A stretch of DNA of 64,000 nt from Tunicatimonas sp964551335 (GTDB lineage Bacteria > Bacteroidota > Bacteroidia > Cytophagales > Cyclobacteriaceae): the NCBI GenBank assembly GCA_964551335.1, contig CAZKCO010000014.1, positions 62,001 to 126,000 of the forward strand, read 5' to 3'. The translations under genes were made by a program, and so were the position numbers. Below the pieces are notes generated by a model. It did not search any database, was not told the DNA's origin, and saw only the letters and a program-made list of their open reading frames with translations. Position 1 is the stretch's first letter. Every line of letters begins with the position of its first letter. Positions 1 through 8,146 of this stretch are shown piece by piece.

Positions 1-116
1 ATATCGGAAACCAGTTGCCCTGGAGATTTGTGTACTCCCAGAACGAGATCAACGGAAATCCCAACGTACCGACTCCGGTTCCTGGCCCATTTGAGACCAT
101 GGCTATCTATCAATAG
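1..116 (+). CDS. C-terminal end of a SusD/RagB-like outer-membrane nutrient-binding protein (partial)
   Basis: The open frame enters from the left edge (codons in phase from base 3) and ends at TAG 114-116, leaving 37 residues. They include WRFVYSQNEINGNPNVP, which resembles the usual end of SusD/RagB proteins, where a final loop reads roughly R.PYPQ.EI..NPN. SusD-like lipoproteins cap SusC-type TonB-dependent transporters and bind glycans or peptides at the cell surface. A hairpin terminator follows at once, so this was probably the last gene of its transcription unit, and a SusC partner would be expected upstream of the window. Only the tail is visible, so the family call rests on this short match. 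Confidence 0.6.
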   Translation, partial: IGNQLPWRFVYSQNEINGNPNVPTPVPGPFETMAIYQ

Positions 117-135
117 GAGTTTATTTGTGACATAT

Positions 136-169
136 AAAAAGCGTGAGCTTCGTTAAGCTCGCGCTTTTT
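136..169. terminator. Bidirectional hairpin terminator
   Basis: Bases 136-150 pair with 155-169 (15 bp, one G-T wobble) around a 4-nt loop. The stem starts with an A run and ends with a T run, so it can work as an intrinsic terminator on both strands. It lies between the SusD-like stop at 116 and the end of the leftward Uma2 gene at 194. Confidence 0.75.
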
Positions 170-193
170 CGTTGCAGATAAATGGGCAAAAAA

Positions 194-775
194 CTATTTC
201 AGGATTTTTAGATCGAGGACAAAACCCGATAGCACTTCTTCCCCGGATAAAGTACGATTGTAATCGCTAATTTCTTCTACGGGCTGATTCGGGCGATAGA
301 TAAAGGCTTTTTCGTCGTTTGGGAGCAACAGCCAGCCCAAACGTGCTCCGTTCTCCAACCATTCTTCCATCTTCTTTTGCATGGGTTTAAGCGAGTCGGA
401 CTCAGACATCAACTCAATAACAAAATCAGGGCATAGCGGCGGAAACTGCCGCTTTTCGGCTTCAGATAATGCATCCCAGCGAGCCTGCGCTACCCAGGAG
501 GCATCCGGTGAGCGGATAGCCCCGTTCGGTAAATTGAATCCGGTAGAGGAGTCAAACGTTTCTCCTAACTTTGCTTGGCGATTCCAAACCTCAAGGTCGA
601 AAAGAATATTTTTATTCGTTTTTCCAGTGAATCCTCCAGTAGGTGGCATAATGATTATTTCTCCGTCTTTAGTACGCTCCAGTTTTGCTTCACTATTGGC
701 TTGGCAGAGCTTATAAAATTCATCATTAGTCAACTTCTGAAGGTTGGGAGTTAATTTTAATTCATACATTTCCAT
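194..775 (-). CDS. Uma2 family endonuclease-fold protein (DUF820)
   Basis: This 193-residue protein has the layout of the Uma2/DUF820 family, a PD-(D/E)XK nuclease fold common in cyanobacteria and Bacteroidota. Visible marks are the SPDASWV block (Asp near 91), PDFVIELMSESD at 116-127 (acidic catalytic strand, Glu121), a following K.EW helix with Lys134/135, and GARLGWLL. These match the expected D...ExK-type active site. The biological role of the family is poorly known, and nuclease activity is a fold-based inference. It stands alone, convergent with the SusD-like gene and divergent from the sigma-factor operon. Confidence 0.85.
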   Translation of the reverse strand: MEMYELKLTPNLQKLTNDEFYKLCQANSEAKLERTKDGEIIIMPPTGGFTGKTNKNILFDLEVWNRQAKLGETFDSSTGFNLPNGAIRSPDASWVAQARWDALSEAEKRQFPPLCPDFVIELMSESDSLKPMQKKMEEWLENGARLGWLLLPNDEKAFIYRPNQPVEEISDYNRTLSGEEVLSGFVLDLKILK

Positions 776-848
776 CGTTCTACAATATAAGGATTAAACC
801 TTTTCGGTAACTGCGTATCTAAGCTATAAAACGAAAAGAATCGCTATT

Positions 849-1430
849 TTGGTTACGGTAGCAGTATCGGGTACGCATTTGGAAGATCAGGATCAATACA
901 TACTTCGTACGTTTAAAGAACCGGAGGGACAGCAGCAGGCGTTTCAACTATTGGTGCGCACTTATCAGGAGCGAATCTACTCCATTGTGCGGAAGATGGT
1001 GATTGACCACGATGATGCCGACGATGTAGTGCAGGAGGTGTTCATTAAAGTCTGGCGAAATCTGCATAAATTTCAGGGAGATTCGCAGTTATATACCTGG
1101 CTGTACCGGATTGCGACCAATGAATGTTTGCGATTTCTGGAGAAGAAGAAAAAGCGGTTTTTTCTGCCGATTGGCGATGCCAACCAGGAACTGGCCGCCA
1201 AAATTGATCAGGCCCCTTCATTAGACGGAGATGAGATACAGCGACGGCTACAGAAAGCTCTACTTCAGTTGCCCGATAAACAGCGGCTGGTTTTCAATCT
1301 GAAATATTTTGAAGATTTGAAGTACGAAGCTATCGCCGAAATTACCGGCACTAGTGTAGGTAGCCTGAAGGCCAGCTACCACCTGGCGGTGAAGAAGATA
1401 GAAGCACTATTACAACTAGAAACAATTTAG
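849..1430 (+). CDS. ECF-type RNA polymerase sigma-70 factor
   Basis: A 193-residue sigma factor with only regions 2 and 4. Region 2 spans about residues 33-100 and contains DDADDVVQEVFIKVWRN and the promoter-melting segment TWLYRIATNECLRF. Region 4 spans about 130-188, with LPDKQRLVFNLKYFEDLKYE and the helix-turn-helix IAEITGTSVGSLKASYHLA. The start must be TTG at 849 (or an in-frame TTG ten codons later), because the first in-frame ATG lies inside region 2. The next two genes encode a single-pass membrane protein and a periplasmic protein, the usual arrangement for an ECF factor whose activity responds to an envelope signal. Confidence 0.93.
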   Translation: MVTVAVSGTHLEDQDQYILRTFKEPEGQQQAFQLLVRTYQERIYSIVRKMVIDHDDADDVVQEVFIKVWRNLHKFQGDSQLYTWLYRIATNECLRFLEKKKKRFFLPIGDANQELAAKIDQAPSLDGDEIQRRLQKALLQLPDKQRLVFNLKYFEDLKYEAIAEITGTSVGSLKASYHLAVKKIEALLQLETI

Positions 1431-1434
1431 CAGT

Positions 1435-1905
1435 ATGGCTGACAAGATAAACTTAGACGATCTGAAAAAGAAAGGTTTGGGCAGTGATCCCTTTCCGGCC
1501 CCGGAGGGCTACTTCAACAATCTTTCGGAGCGTATTCAAGCCCGAATAACCCAGGAGGATGAACCAATGCAGCAGTCAACAAAAGTGGTTCGGCTGGCCC
1601 CCCGCTGGTACTACGCCGCTGCCGCCGTGGCGATACTGGGCCTGGCGATCTGGCTGATCAATCCTCTCCGAAAAACCACTGTTCCCGTAGCGGAAGCTAC
1701 TGAAGAAGAAGTACAAACATTATTGGCGGACGTAAGCAACCAGGAATTAATTGATTACCTCCAGATGAGCGCATTTGACGTAACCGTTTCGGTATCGCTC
1801 ACCGAAGAAGAGCAGGAAGAGTTACTAGAGGCCGAACTGGAAACTTTTGAATTGCCCGAAGACTACTACCTCGACACCGACTATCTGTTAGAAGAGTACT
1901 TGTAG
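1435..1905 (+). CDS. Single-pass membrane protein, putative anti-sigma partner
   Basis: This 156-residue protein starts 4 bp after the sigma-factor stop. It has a soluble N-terminus with DPFPAPEGYFNNLSERIQAR (about 18-37), one transmembrane helix at about 58-76 and a very acidic C-terminal half ending LLEEYL. The PEGYF..L..RI segment recurs in small membrane proteins encoded after ECF sigma genes in Cytophagales. No zinc-binding anti-sigma motif is visible, so the anti-sigma role is inferred from position and topology. The acidic tail would lie outside the cytoplasm if the N-terminus is inside. Confidence 0.7.
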   Translation: MADKINLDDLKKKGLGSDPFPAPEGYFNNLSERIQARITQEDEPMQQSTKVVRLAPRWYYAAAAVAILGLAIWLINPLRKTTVPVAEATEEEVQTLLADVSNQELIDYLQMSAFDVTVSVSLTEEEQEELLEAELETFELPEDYYLDTDYLLEEYL

Positions 1906-1917
1906 AATAGAATCACT

Positions 1918-2367
1918 ATGAAAAAAATAATCATCATATCCGTGCTGTGGTTAGGCATTTTATCAGCAACCTGGGCCCAGCGTCCGTTCGAAAAGATTGA
2001 AACGGCCCGTATCGCCTTCCTAACCGAACGGCTATCATTAACCCCTGAAACGGCCCAGCAATTCTGGCCGGTGTACAATCAATTTAATGATCAGCGGCGC
2101 GAACTGAAGAGGGAGGAATTTCAACTCCGGCGATCAGTGGATGCTGAGAATGCCACCGACGAAACCGCTCAGCAACACATTGACGACTATTTCTCGCTAA
2201 AAGAGCGACAGTTGGCCCTAGAGCAGACGATGACCAAAGAACTATCCGAAGTACTTTCATCGGTTCAGGTGCTGGAACTCATTCAGGCCGAAGCTGAATT
2301 TCAGCGCATGGTACTGCGTAAGCTAGGCGAACGCCGGGGTGGTGGCCGACCGGATATGCGGAGGTAG
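1918..2367 (+). CDS. Periplasmic Spy/CpxP-like helical protein
   Basis: A 149-residue protein with a cleavable signal peptide (MKKIIIISVLWLGILSATWA, then Q) and a mature part that is almost entirely charged helix. The segment FLTERLSLTPETAQQFWPVY followed by NQFNDQRRELK is the hallmark of the Bacteroidota proteins found behind ECF sigma/anti-sigma pairs, which resemble Spy/CpxP with an LTPEQ..KF.P.Y-type motif. Such proteins are thought to sense or buffer unfolded protein in the envelope. The arginine-rich end (RRGGGRPDMRR) is notable. It is the third gene of the sigma operon, 12 bp after the preceding stop. Confidence 0.75.
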   Translation: MKKIIIISVLWLGILSATWAQRPFEKIETARIAFLTERLSLTPETAQQFWPVYNQFNDQRRELKREEFQLRRSVDAENATDETAQQHIDDYFSLKERQLALEQTMTKELSEVLSSVQVLELIQAEAEFQRMVLRKLGERRGGGRPDMRR

Positions 2368-2424
2368 ACAATGAACGGTTAACAATGAGTAATTGAGTGA
2401 GTAGACAAAAATTTTCTAGAATCT

Positions 2425-2487
2425 TCCCCGGACCTGTTCCGGGGTCTCCCGCATGTAGTTAGGAAGACCCCGGAACAGGTCCGGGGA
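2425..2487. repeat. Perfect 23-bp inverted repeat, palindromic intergenic element
   Basis: Bases 2425-2447 and 2465-2487 are perfect reverse complements (23 bp) with a 17-nt loop. The arms are GC-rich and each is itself partly symmetric (CCCCGGA..TCCGGGG). It sits between two convergent transcription units, the sigma operon ending at 2367 and the hydrolase ending at 2601, so it can act as a bidirectional terminator. Its internal symmetry resembles the REP-like palindromes scattered through many bacterial genomes. Confidence 0.8.
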
Positions 2488-2600
2488 GGCCGTTCCCATG
2501 TTGCTCTTCTCCATTTACTTAATAGTTGTCCATCAGGTGTCTATTGCTCACAACTATTGCAGGGCACCGATTGTATTGTTTGCATTTTCTTTTTTAAGCA

Positions 2601-4769
2601 TCATTTAAGCTGCTCAATCCATTGGGCGGGCTTGATCTCATTCTCAGTATCGCTGAATACTACTTTAAAGTTCTCGGTGGATTCGTAACGGTCTTCTACC
2701 CAATCCCAATCTTGGTCAAAGTCCGTGGAACTTACCGGGTTAAATTGATGATCTAGCGGATTCACAATCAGTAGCGGGCGGGGAGTCAGACTAGCCCCCA
2801 GATCAGCCAGATCGTAGGCTGATGTAGATCCGGCTACGCTGGAGTAAATCCAGCGGGCGTCGTACATCTCGTTGGAAACCAAGGCTTGGTAAGAAACCAG
2901 TGGCTCAATCAAAACGGTACGGTCAATAGCGGGGGTAAACGCCGCGGCGTGAAGCAAGGCCGGAGCCAGTGTACGGTGGGCTACCGCCGTGATGGCCGGC
3001 TTCTTGTCATCCGCAGTGGCTACCAGATAATCTACCATGCTGACCATATCTGCTGCCTGCCGGGCCACAATACTCCGGTTGACCAGTATTCCGCCGAACC
3101 ATTGATTGAAAGAGACATCATCAATGTAGGCATCGCCCCGCAAATAACCGGGACCAAGTTCGCCCGTTCCCCGTACGTCGGCGGTCAGTACGGTCATTCC
3201 CTGCTGAACAAATTGCTCAATTTCCTGTCCCGGATCAGCCTGGGCTACCTTACCTTCCGGATGAAAGTATACTATCGCTTCGTTGCCGACTGGCTCATCG
3301 GGTACAAAAAGTAAAAAAGGATTGACATGTGCTTCGTTAACCATCAGGTATTTTTGCACGGTGTAGCCCTCGCGGTGGTACTGCCCCGCGAAGTGTACTT
3401 CCTGAGGTGGCGAGGGTGGCCGAAAGCCTGATAGAATTTTGGCGCTCCGTATAGTCTTCTCGGCATTGAAATCAGTGCGCGCTTGTTCAATAGTTTTGGC
3501 ATGACGGGTTGCTTCTTCCCGGTTCAGGTCAAATACGTTACGGCTGTTCAGGCTGGTAGCCACCTGCCCGCTAGCGGTAACCCAAAGCTCTTTCGGACTA
3601 AATAATTCAACATTTTCATCATCGGAATCGCCGGGGTTTTGTAAATGCTGCTGGAAGAAAGCGTACATGGCTTCCCGGTTTTTGGGAGTAGAGGCGTGCA
3701 CCGAATCGTCTTCGCTCATGTCTAAATGATTGGGTTCGCCCAGGGCCTGGTAGGCTTGCTGTACTTCCCGGTAGGTTTCGCGAGCCCCCGCAATACTGAA
3801 AAAATCGCGAGTGGTGCTGATAATGAGAGCTGGCTTGGGAGCCCGAGCAATCAGAAAGTCGGCTAGGTCTAACTGCTGATCCGCAAAGTAGGCAATGTTC
3901 TGTTCGGCATCCTGCGGGCCACGGGTCTTTAGTAGAATATCCAGTCGCGTAATGTAGGCCTCAGGGGCTGCCGCGTAGATACGATCGTCAAAGGCGGCAA
4001 TATAGGTGCTTTGGGTACCACCTCCCGAGCGACCGGTAATGCCAATTCGTCCAGGGTCTACTTCCGGGCGCGATAGTAAGTAATCTATACTACGGATGCC
4101 GTCCCAGATCATATATTTAGCGAGAGAGCTACCGGTAATAAATGCCTGAGCCCCTACGTAACCATGTTCGCTGGTAGGGCCACCGATGCTTGATTTTCCT
4201 CCACTTTCATCCGGGTACTGCATCCGCTCCCCCTGCCCCAACGGATCGAAGGCCAGTACCACAAAGCCTTTCTTCACCAGATTGATTATCTTATTCTGGT
4301 AAGTCGCGCTGCGGAACCCCTCCGCCGTATGACCACTACAGTACAGAATGGCCGGGGCTTTGCCTTCCAAATCCTTCGGAATAAAAAGTGCGGCGGTTAC
4401 GTAAAATTCGGGCTGCGACTGGTAGACGACTTTCTCCACGGTAAAATCTTCCCGCTTAATAGTACCGGTTACCGTGGGGTTCAACGGCGTTTTCTCCGGA
4501 AGAGGGCCAATCAATTGGGTTAGTTTTTTCTTTACCGAGTCTCGGTACTGCTGCCAGTCGTCGGTTGTGCGTAAAGCAGCAACTTTACGTTCGCGGGCTT
4601 GCCACTGCTCTTCTGCTTCCACCACCATCTGCTTGTAGAGCGCATTCGAGTCGTCTTGATAGTATTGGTAGTAATTCAGTAATTGTAAGTCTTCTTCCTG
4701 AGCCCGTAAATTTGTGGAGCAGAGCAGAACCAACACGGTGAGGTAGTAGATGATAGGTTGTTTTGGCAT
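2601..4769 (-). CDS. Secreted two-domain alpha/beta hydrolase (acetyl xylan esterase-like)
   Basis: The protein starts best at the Met encoded at 4767-4769, which gives a clear signal peptide (MPKQPIIYYLTVLVLLCSTN); a longer in-frame reading to 4814 lacks one. It has about 722 residues. The first hydrolase domain has a lid region, AFDPLGQGERMQYP and the nucleophile elbow GITGRSGGGTQS (Ser near 248), with candidate acid and base in TTRDFFS and DDSVHAS. The second domain repeats the fold (LTADVRGTGELGPG, PLLIVNPLDHQF), but its elbow reads AVAHRTLAP and has lost the serine. Related proteins are esterases on plant polysaccharides; the substrate here is unknown. Confidence 0.8.
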   Translation of the reverse strand: MPKQPIIYYLTVLVLLCSTNLRAQEEDLQLLNYYQYYQDDSNALYKQMVVEAEEQWQARERKVAALRTTDDWQQYRDSVKKKLTQLIGPLPEKTPLNPTVTGTIKREDFTVEKVVYQSQPEFYVTAALFIPKDLEGKAPAILYCSGHTAEGFRSATYQNKIINLVKKGFVVLAFDPLGQGERMQYPDESGGKSSIGGPTSEHGYVGAQAFITGSSLAKYMIWDGIRSIDYLLSRPEVDPGRIGITGRSGGGTQSTYIAAFDDRIYAAAPEAYITRLDILLKTRGPQDAEQNIAYFADQQLDLADFLIARAPKPALIISTTRDFFSIAGARETYREVQQAYQALGEPNHLDMSEDDSVHASTPKNREAMYAFFQQHLQNPGDSDDENVELFSPKELWVTASGQVATSLNSRNVFDLNREEATRHAKTIEQARTDFNAEKTIRSAKILSGFRPPSPPQEVHFAGQYHREGYTVQKYLMVNEAHVNPFLLFVPDEPVGNEAIVYFHPEGKVAQADPGQEIEQFVQQGMTVLTADVRGTGELGPGYLRGDAYIDDVSFNQWFGGILVNRSIVARQAADMVSMVDYLVATADDKKPAITAVAHRTLAPALLHAAAFTPAIDRTVLIEPLVSYQALVSNEMYDARWIYSSVAGSTSAYDLADLGASLTPRPLLIVNPLDHQFNPVSSTDFDQDWDWVEDRYESTENFKVVFSDTENEIKPAQWIEQLK

Positions 4770-4965
4770 GTTTATGGTGGTAAAGATCACTCCTAAAGAT
4801 AGAATAAATTGCAATAGAAGGGAGAGGCTACGTGGCTAGAAACAAAAAGATGCAAGAGCAAGACTTTTACTTACTCGACTGAACTTTGCCAGAAAAAGAT
4901 GTTTTCTAGTAATGAATTCGCCTACCCCGGCGTTGCAATACTAGCTAAGAAATTTTGTCTACTTT

Positions 4966-6015
4966 ATGAAGCAACTCATTGCTGTAGTACTTACGCTAAC
5001 ACTAAGCTCGGCTTACGCCCAGGAAACGGCGGTATTTCCGGAACCGTTTAACCAACTCACCCCGATGAACAAATTGCCGGAAACGGTGATGTACACCAAA
5101 ACAATGGTGTTGGTAGATGCCCCGATGGTGATCAGCGAAAACGAAACCTGGCAGACCTTTGCCGAAACGGCCCACCGGGCTTTTCAGGAAACGGGTATTG
5201 ATGCGGTAGCCTACTATCACTTGCAGGATGCCCGGGCCGGACGAGACGTTTCCGGACTACTGACTGATCAGCTAATAAAGCGGGGAATCAAAAACGTGAT
5301 TCTGCTGAGCTACGCGCCCCAACGGCAAAGTTCGCAGCGTTGTGGATTGCTGATTACTACCTTTAACGAGAAAGCCTCTTTCGTATCGCCTGAGCAATCA
5401 GCCTATATGATGACGGGGAACGATTGGGGAGCGATGATGGATCAGTTCCAGAAGTACGCGCTGCTGAATCAGTACCAAACCCAAAACTTTCTGATTAGCG
5501 ATCTGCCCGAATTCTTTACCGGGGCGGGTAACGTAGTAAAAGGACGCCGGGCCGAAGGCTTTGCCCAGGACTTGAAGTTAGACAAGCTCGCGATACCTCG
5601 TTGGTCTGAAGATGACAGTGCTCCGGCCCAGATTGCCAGTACCGATACCGCTCAGATGCTAACCGCCTCCGGTAGCCGACTGGAGCGGGTAATGCAGGCC
5701 TATCCGTTTGAGTACGGATTCGTTGACCCGGCCACCGAAGAAGGTCAGATTCGGCAGGATGGTTATCCATTTGTACTGATGCGTTTGCAGTCCACTAAAG
5801 AGAACCTCAAAACAATGCTGGGCTACGAAGAACCGTCCTCCGAAACGGCTAAGTCAGCCGAAGAAGCTTCTACTCCGGTATACAAATACTACGTCAAACA
5901 TATCTATACCGGCGATATTTACCTGGGTAACGTCTGGGATGCCGCCCCCCGCTGGGACGATGCCCTGTACAATCACATCCAGCATCTGCGCGACGATTTT
6001 AATCTAAATCAGTAG
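4966..6015 (+). CDS. Secreted protein of unknown function
   Basis: A 349-residue protein beginning with a signal peptide (MKQLIAVVLTLTLSSAYA, then QE). I do not recognise the family. The N-terminal part (about 40-170) alternates strands and helices, with RGIKNVILLSYAP and RCGLLITTFNEKASFV. The middle has a conserved-looking RRAEGFAQDLKLDKLAIPRW, and the C-terminus is rich in aromatic and acidic residues. No catalytic motif stands out. It diverges from the two-domain hydrolase and is followed after an octamer-repeat hairpin by a CBM9-like gene, so it may belong to the same secreted-protein neighbourhood. Confidence 0.7.
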   Translation: MKQLIAVVLTLTLSSAYAQETAVFPEPFNQLTPMNKLPETVMYTKTMVLVDAPMVISENETWQTFAETAHRAFQETGIDAVAYYHLQDARAGRDVSGLLTDQLIKRGIKNVILLSYAPQRQSSQRCGLLITTFNEKASFVSPEQSAYMMTGNDWGAMMDQFQKYALLNQYQTQNFLISDLPEFFTGAGNVVKGRRAEGFAQDLKLDKLAIPRWSEDDSAPAQIASTDTAQMLTASGSRLERVMQAYPFEYGFVDPATEEGQIRQDGYPFVLMRLQSTKENLKTMLGYEEPSSETAKSAEEASTPVYKYYVKHIYTGDIYLGNVWDAAPRWDDALYNHIQHLRDDFNLNQ

Positions 6016-6096
6016 AGTGTTTTGGTGTTACAGTGTTTGGGTGCTGGTGATATTTATAAATTGGCCTCTAACACTAAGAACTATAACACCTAACCA
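6016..6096. repeat. Octamer array, inverted pair (copy A)
   Basis: Directly after the TAG at 6013-6015, four octamers run in register: AGTGTTTT, GGTGTTAC, AGTGTTTG, GGTGCTGG (6016-6047). After a spacer of about 20 nt come the complementary-type octamers CTAACACT, AAGAACTA and TAACACCT (6068-6091), ending just before the ATG at 6097. The two arms can fold into an imperfect hairpin. It belongs to a family of at least seven such sites in this window. Confidence 0.8.
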
Positions 6097-6804
6097 ATGT
6101 GCTACCTTTGCATTCTATCGCTATTTTTCCTCTCAATATTTCCGGCTATGAGTCAAAATGCTACCCTAGACGTACAACCTACTGATGACTTTGAACTGAA
6201 TGGTCAGGGTGATCATGCTGCCTGGAACCAAACCGAATGGGTAACGCTTCCGTTGCGGCACGGACCCCAAATAGAACTGACAACCCGCGCCAAGGTGCTG
6301 TACTCCGAAACCGGTATCTACTTTTTAATGCAGTGCGAAGACGAAGTACTCACCGCTACACTGACCGAGGATTTCGCCGACCTCTACAATGAAGATGTGG
6401 TAGAAGTCTTTTTGTGGACTGACGAACAGCAGCCGCTGTACTTTGAGTACGAACTCTCGCCCCTGAATTACGAGCTGCCGATTATGGTGCCCAACCGGAA
6501 AGGAAACTTCTTCGGTTGGCGACCCTGGCACTACGAAGGGGAACGGCTTACCCGCCACGCTACCTCCGCAAAGGGCGGTGCTAAAGAAAGTATGGCTGAA
6601 GTCAGCAGTTGGACAGCAGAATTCTTCATTCCCTACGCTCTGCTTAAGCCTTTAGGCAATGTTCCGCCCCAGCCGGGTACCCGTTGGCGGGGCAATCTGT
6701 ACCGCATCGATTACGATAAACCCGAAGCCCGTTACTGGCAGTGGCACCCCACCTCAGGCAGCTTTCACGAGTACCAGAAATTCGGCACCTTTGTCTTTCA
6801 GTAG
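6097..6804 (+). CDS. Secreted CBM9-like carbohydrate-binding protein
   Basis: The 235 residues start with a short hydrophobic leader (CILSLFFLSIFPAMSQ) and continue with one family 9-like carbohydrate-binding beta-sandwich. Marks are DFELNGQGDHAAWNQTEW near the N-terminus, then GIYFLMQCEDE, DLYNEDVVEVFLW, YFEYELSPLN, WTAEFFIPYALL, and the closing WRGNLYRIDY and YWQWHPT. Proteins of this kind occur alone in Bacteroidota polysaccharide loci and bind sugars in the periplasm or at the surface. No catalytic domain is attached. The start codon directly follows the octamer repeat, so that repeat would lie in the 5' leader. Confidence 0.85.
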   Translation: MCYLCILSLFFLSIFPAMSQNATLDVQPTDDFELNGQGDHAAWNQTEWVTLPLRHGPQIELTTRAKVLYSETGIYFLMQCEDEVLTATLTEDFADLYNEDVVEVFLWTDEQQPLYFEYELSPLNYELPIMVPNRKGNFFGWRPWHYEGERLTRHATSAKGGAKESMAEVSSWTAEFFIPYALLKPLGNVPPQPGTRWRGNLYRIDYDKPEARYWQWHPTSGSFHEYQKFGTFVFQ

Positions 6805-7032
6805 TTGGCTGGCTACGAGACTTTAACATCGTTGAGTCTGGCTAAATTGTTCCGCATCGCCCTCATTTATTGATTTATCGGCCGTCTAGCATCAAGAATA
6901 ATCAAGCAGCTAGTATTACTTTCTTTAGGCGAGCTCTCAAAAGTGAAGCTGACTTTACTATGATTGCAATATGAATAAATAACTCTTATCTTATGCTGGC
7001 ACAACCGAAGAAGTAAACTAAATAACAGCCTC

Positions 7033-8100
7033 ATGTCGCGAAAATTCCCGGCTACACTCCAGTGTATTAGCACCAGAAAATCAACCTTCCTCCTTTCTTT
7101 ACTCAGCCTGTTTTTTCTGGCCTGTCAGGATGATGACGAAGATTCGGCCTTGCCCGATCTTACTATTTACTTAGACCGCTTTGAAGAAGAAGCCCGGCAA
7201 AGGGGATACGACTTAGACCTTTCTGATGTAGAAGTTGCTTATGTAGATGAAATTGAAATAAACGGCGAGCCCTTTTGTGGTCGGGGATACTCGAACTACA
7301 ATGGTAATGGCACAAGAAGAATAGAAATATCAACGGCTGATTTTTGTGGCTGGCAGGAACGCAGTGATACCGAACGAGAGAATTTGTTCTTTCACGAAAT
7401 AGGACATGCCTTTTTTAATCGAGGCCACGATGAAAGCTTACTTTGCGACGGATCACCTCTGTCAATCATGAGTTCCACTACCAATGGTTGGAGAATTTAT
7501 GAAGAAGCAGAAGAAGAAAAAAGAGCCTACTATATTTCGGAGTTAATTGATAGGATGGCCGCACTGGACCAATGTATTGATTACGAACAAGGTTGGGTGA
7601 ACGATTCTGTATTTTACCAATTTACCACCGAAGATGAAGCGTGGGTACTTACTTCCTGGGATGGAGCTTATACCGGCACAGTAAGCTCGGGTGATGGTAC
7701 CGGTGGCGATCAGATATCCCTTGCCTTAAATCCGGGAAGTCTTACCGACGAAAGCGGTAGGTGGTATAGGCGGATTGATAACCCCAATATTCCGGAGTGT
7801 GCCGATGTTACCTTACGAGTAACCATGAATTCAGAGGAGCTTGTCGGAACCGGAGCAGCTATCTCTATCCGAGCTTTTCATGCGCCCCTAGGCGCGGAAG
7901 GTGCTCAGACTGAAGAGTATCTCTACCTGACTACCACTGAAGCTCCGGTTTCAGGCAAGCTGGACAATTACGTTGAAGAACTCACTATTCCCTGCTATTC
8001 CCGAAGCACTACTTTCATCGTTCTCTTCCTCCGCCTGATGGCCGGTACGGAAGGAGAAGTGTCTTTCGAGAATATTGAGTTGGTGGTACAAGAAGAATAA
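7033..8100 (+). CDS. Zinc metallopeptidase lipoprotein (metzincin-like)
   Basis: A 355-residue lipoprotein; the lipobox LFFLAC places the acylated Cys at 31, followed by an acidic DDDED linker. The zinc site HEIGHAFFNRGHD (His121, Glu122, His125, His132) has the HExxHxxxxxxH form of metzincins, and SIMSS about 14 residues later can supply the Met-turn (Met146). Family members in Bacteroidota are annotated as putative zinc-dependent metalloproteinase lipoproteins. The C-terminal part from about 190 is a separate beta-rich, jelly-roll-like domain. The substrate is unknown. It appears to be a single-gene unit. Confidence 0.85.
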   Translation: MSRKFPATLQCISTRKSTFLLSLLSLFFLACQDDDEDSALPDLTIYLDRFEEEARQRGYDLDLSDVEVAYVDEIEINGEPFCGRGYSNYNGNGTRRIEISTADFCGWQERSDTERENLFFHEIGHAFFNRGHDESLLCDGSPLSIMSSTTNGWRIYEEAEEEKRAYYISELIDRMAALDQCIDYEQGWVNDSVFYQFTTEDEAWVLTSWDGAYTGTVSSGDGTGGDQISLALNPGSLTDESGRWYRRIDNPNIPECADVTLRVTMNSEELVGTGAAISIRAFHAPLGAEGAQTEEYLYLTTTEAPVSGKLDNYVEELTIPCYSRSTTFIVLFLRLMAGTEGEVSFENIELVVQEE

Positions 8101-8146
8101 CTTTTAGAAGTAGATTGCAGCCGAGATTCTCAACAAACTACTTTTT

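Noticed and set aside
381..716. 111-residue plus-strand frame
   Set aside because: It is antisense to the Uma2 gene, whose motifs are clear.
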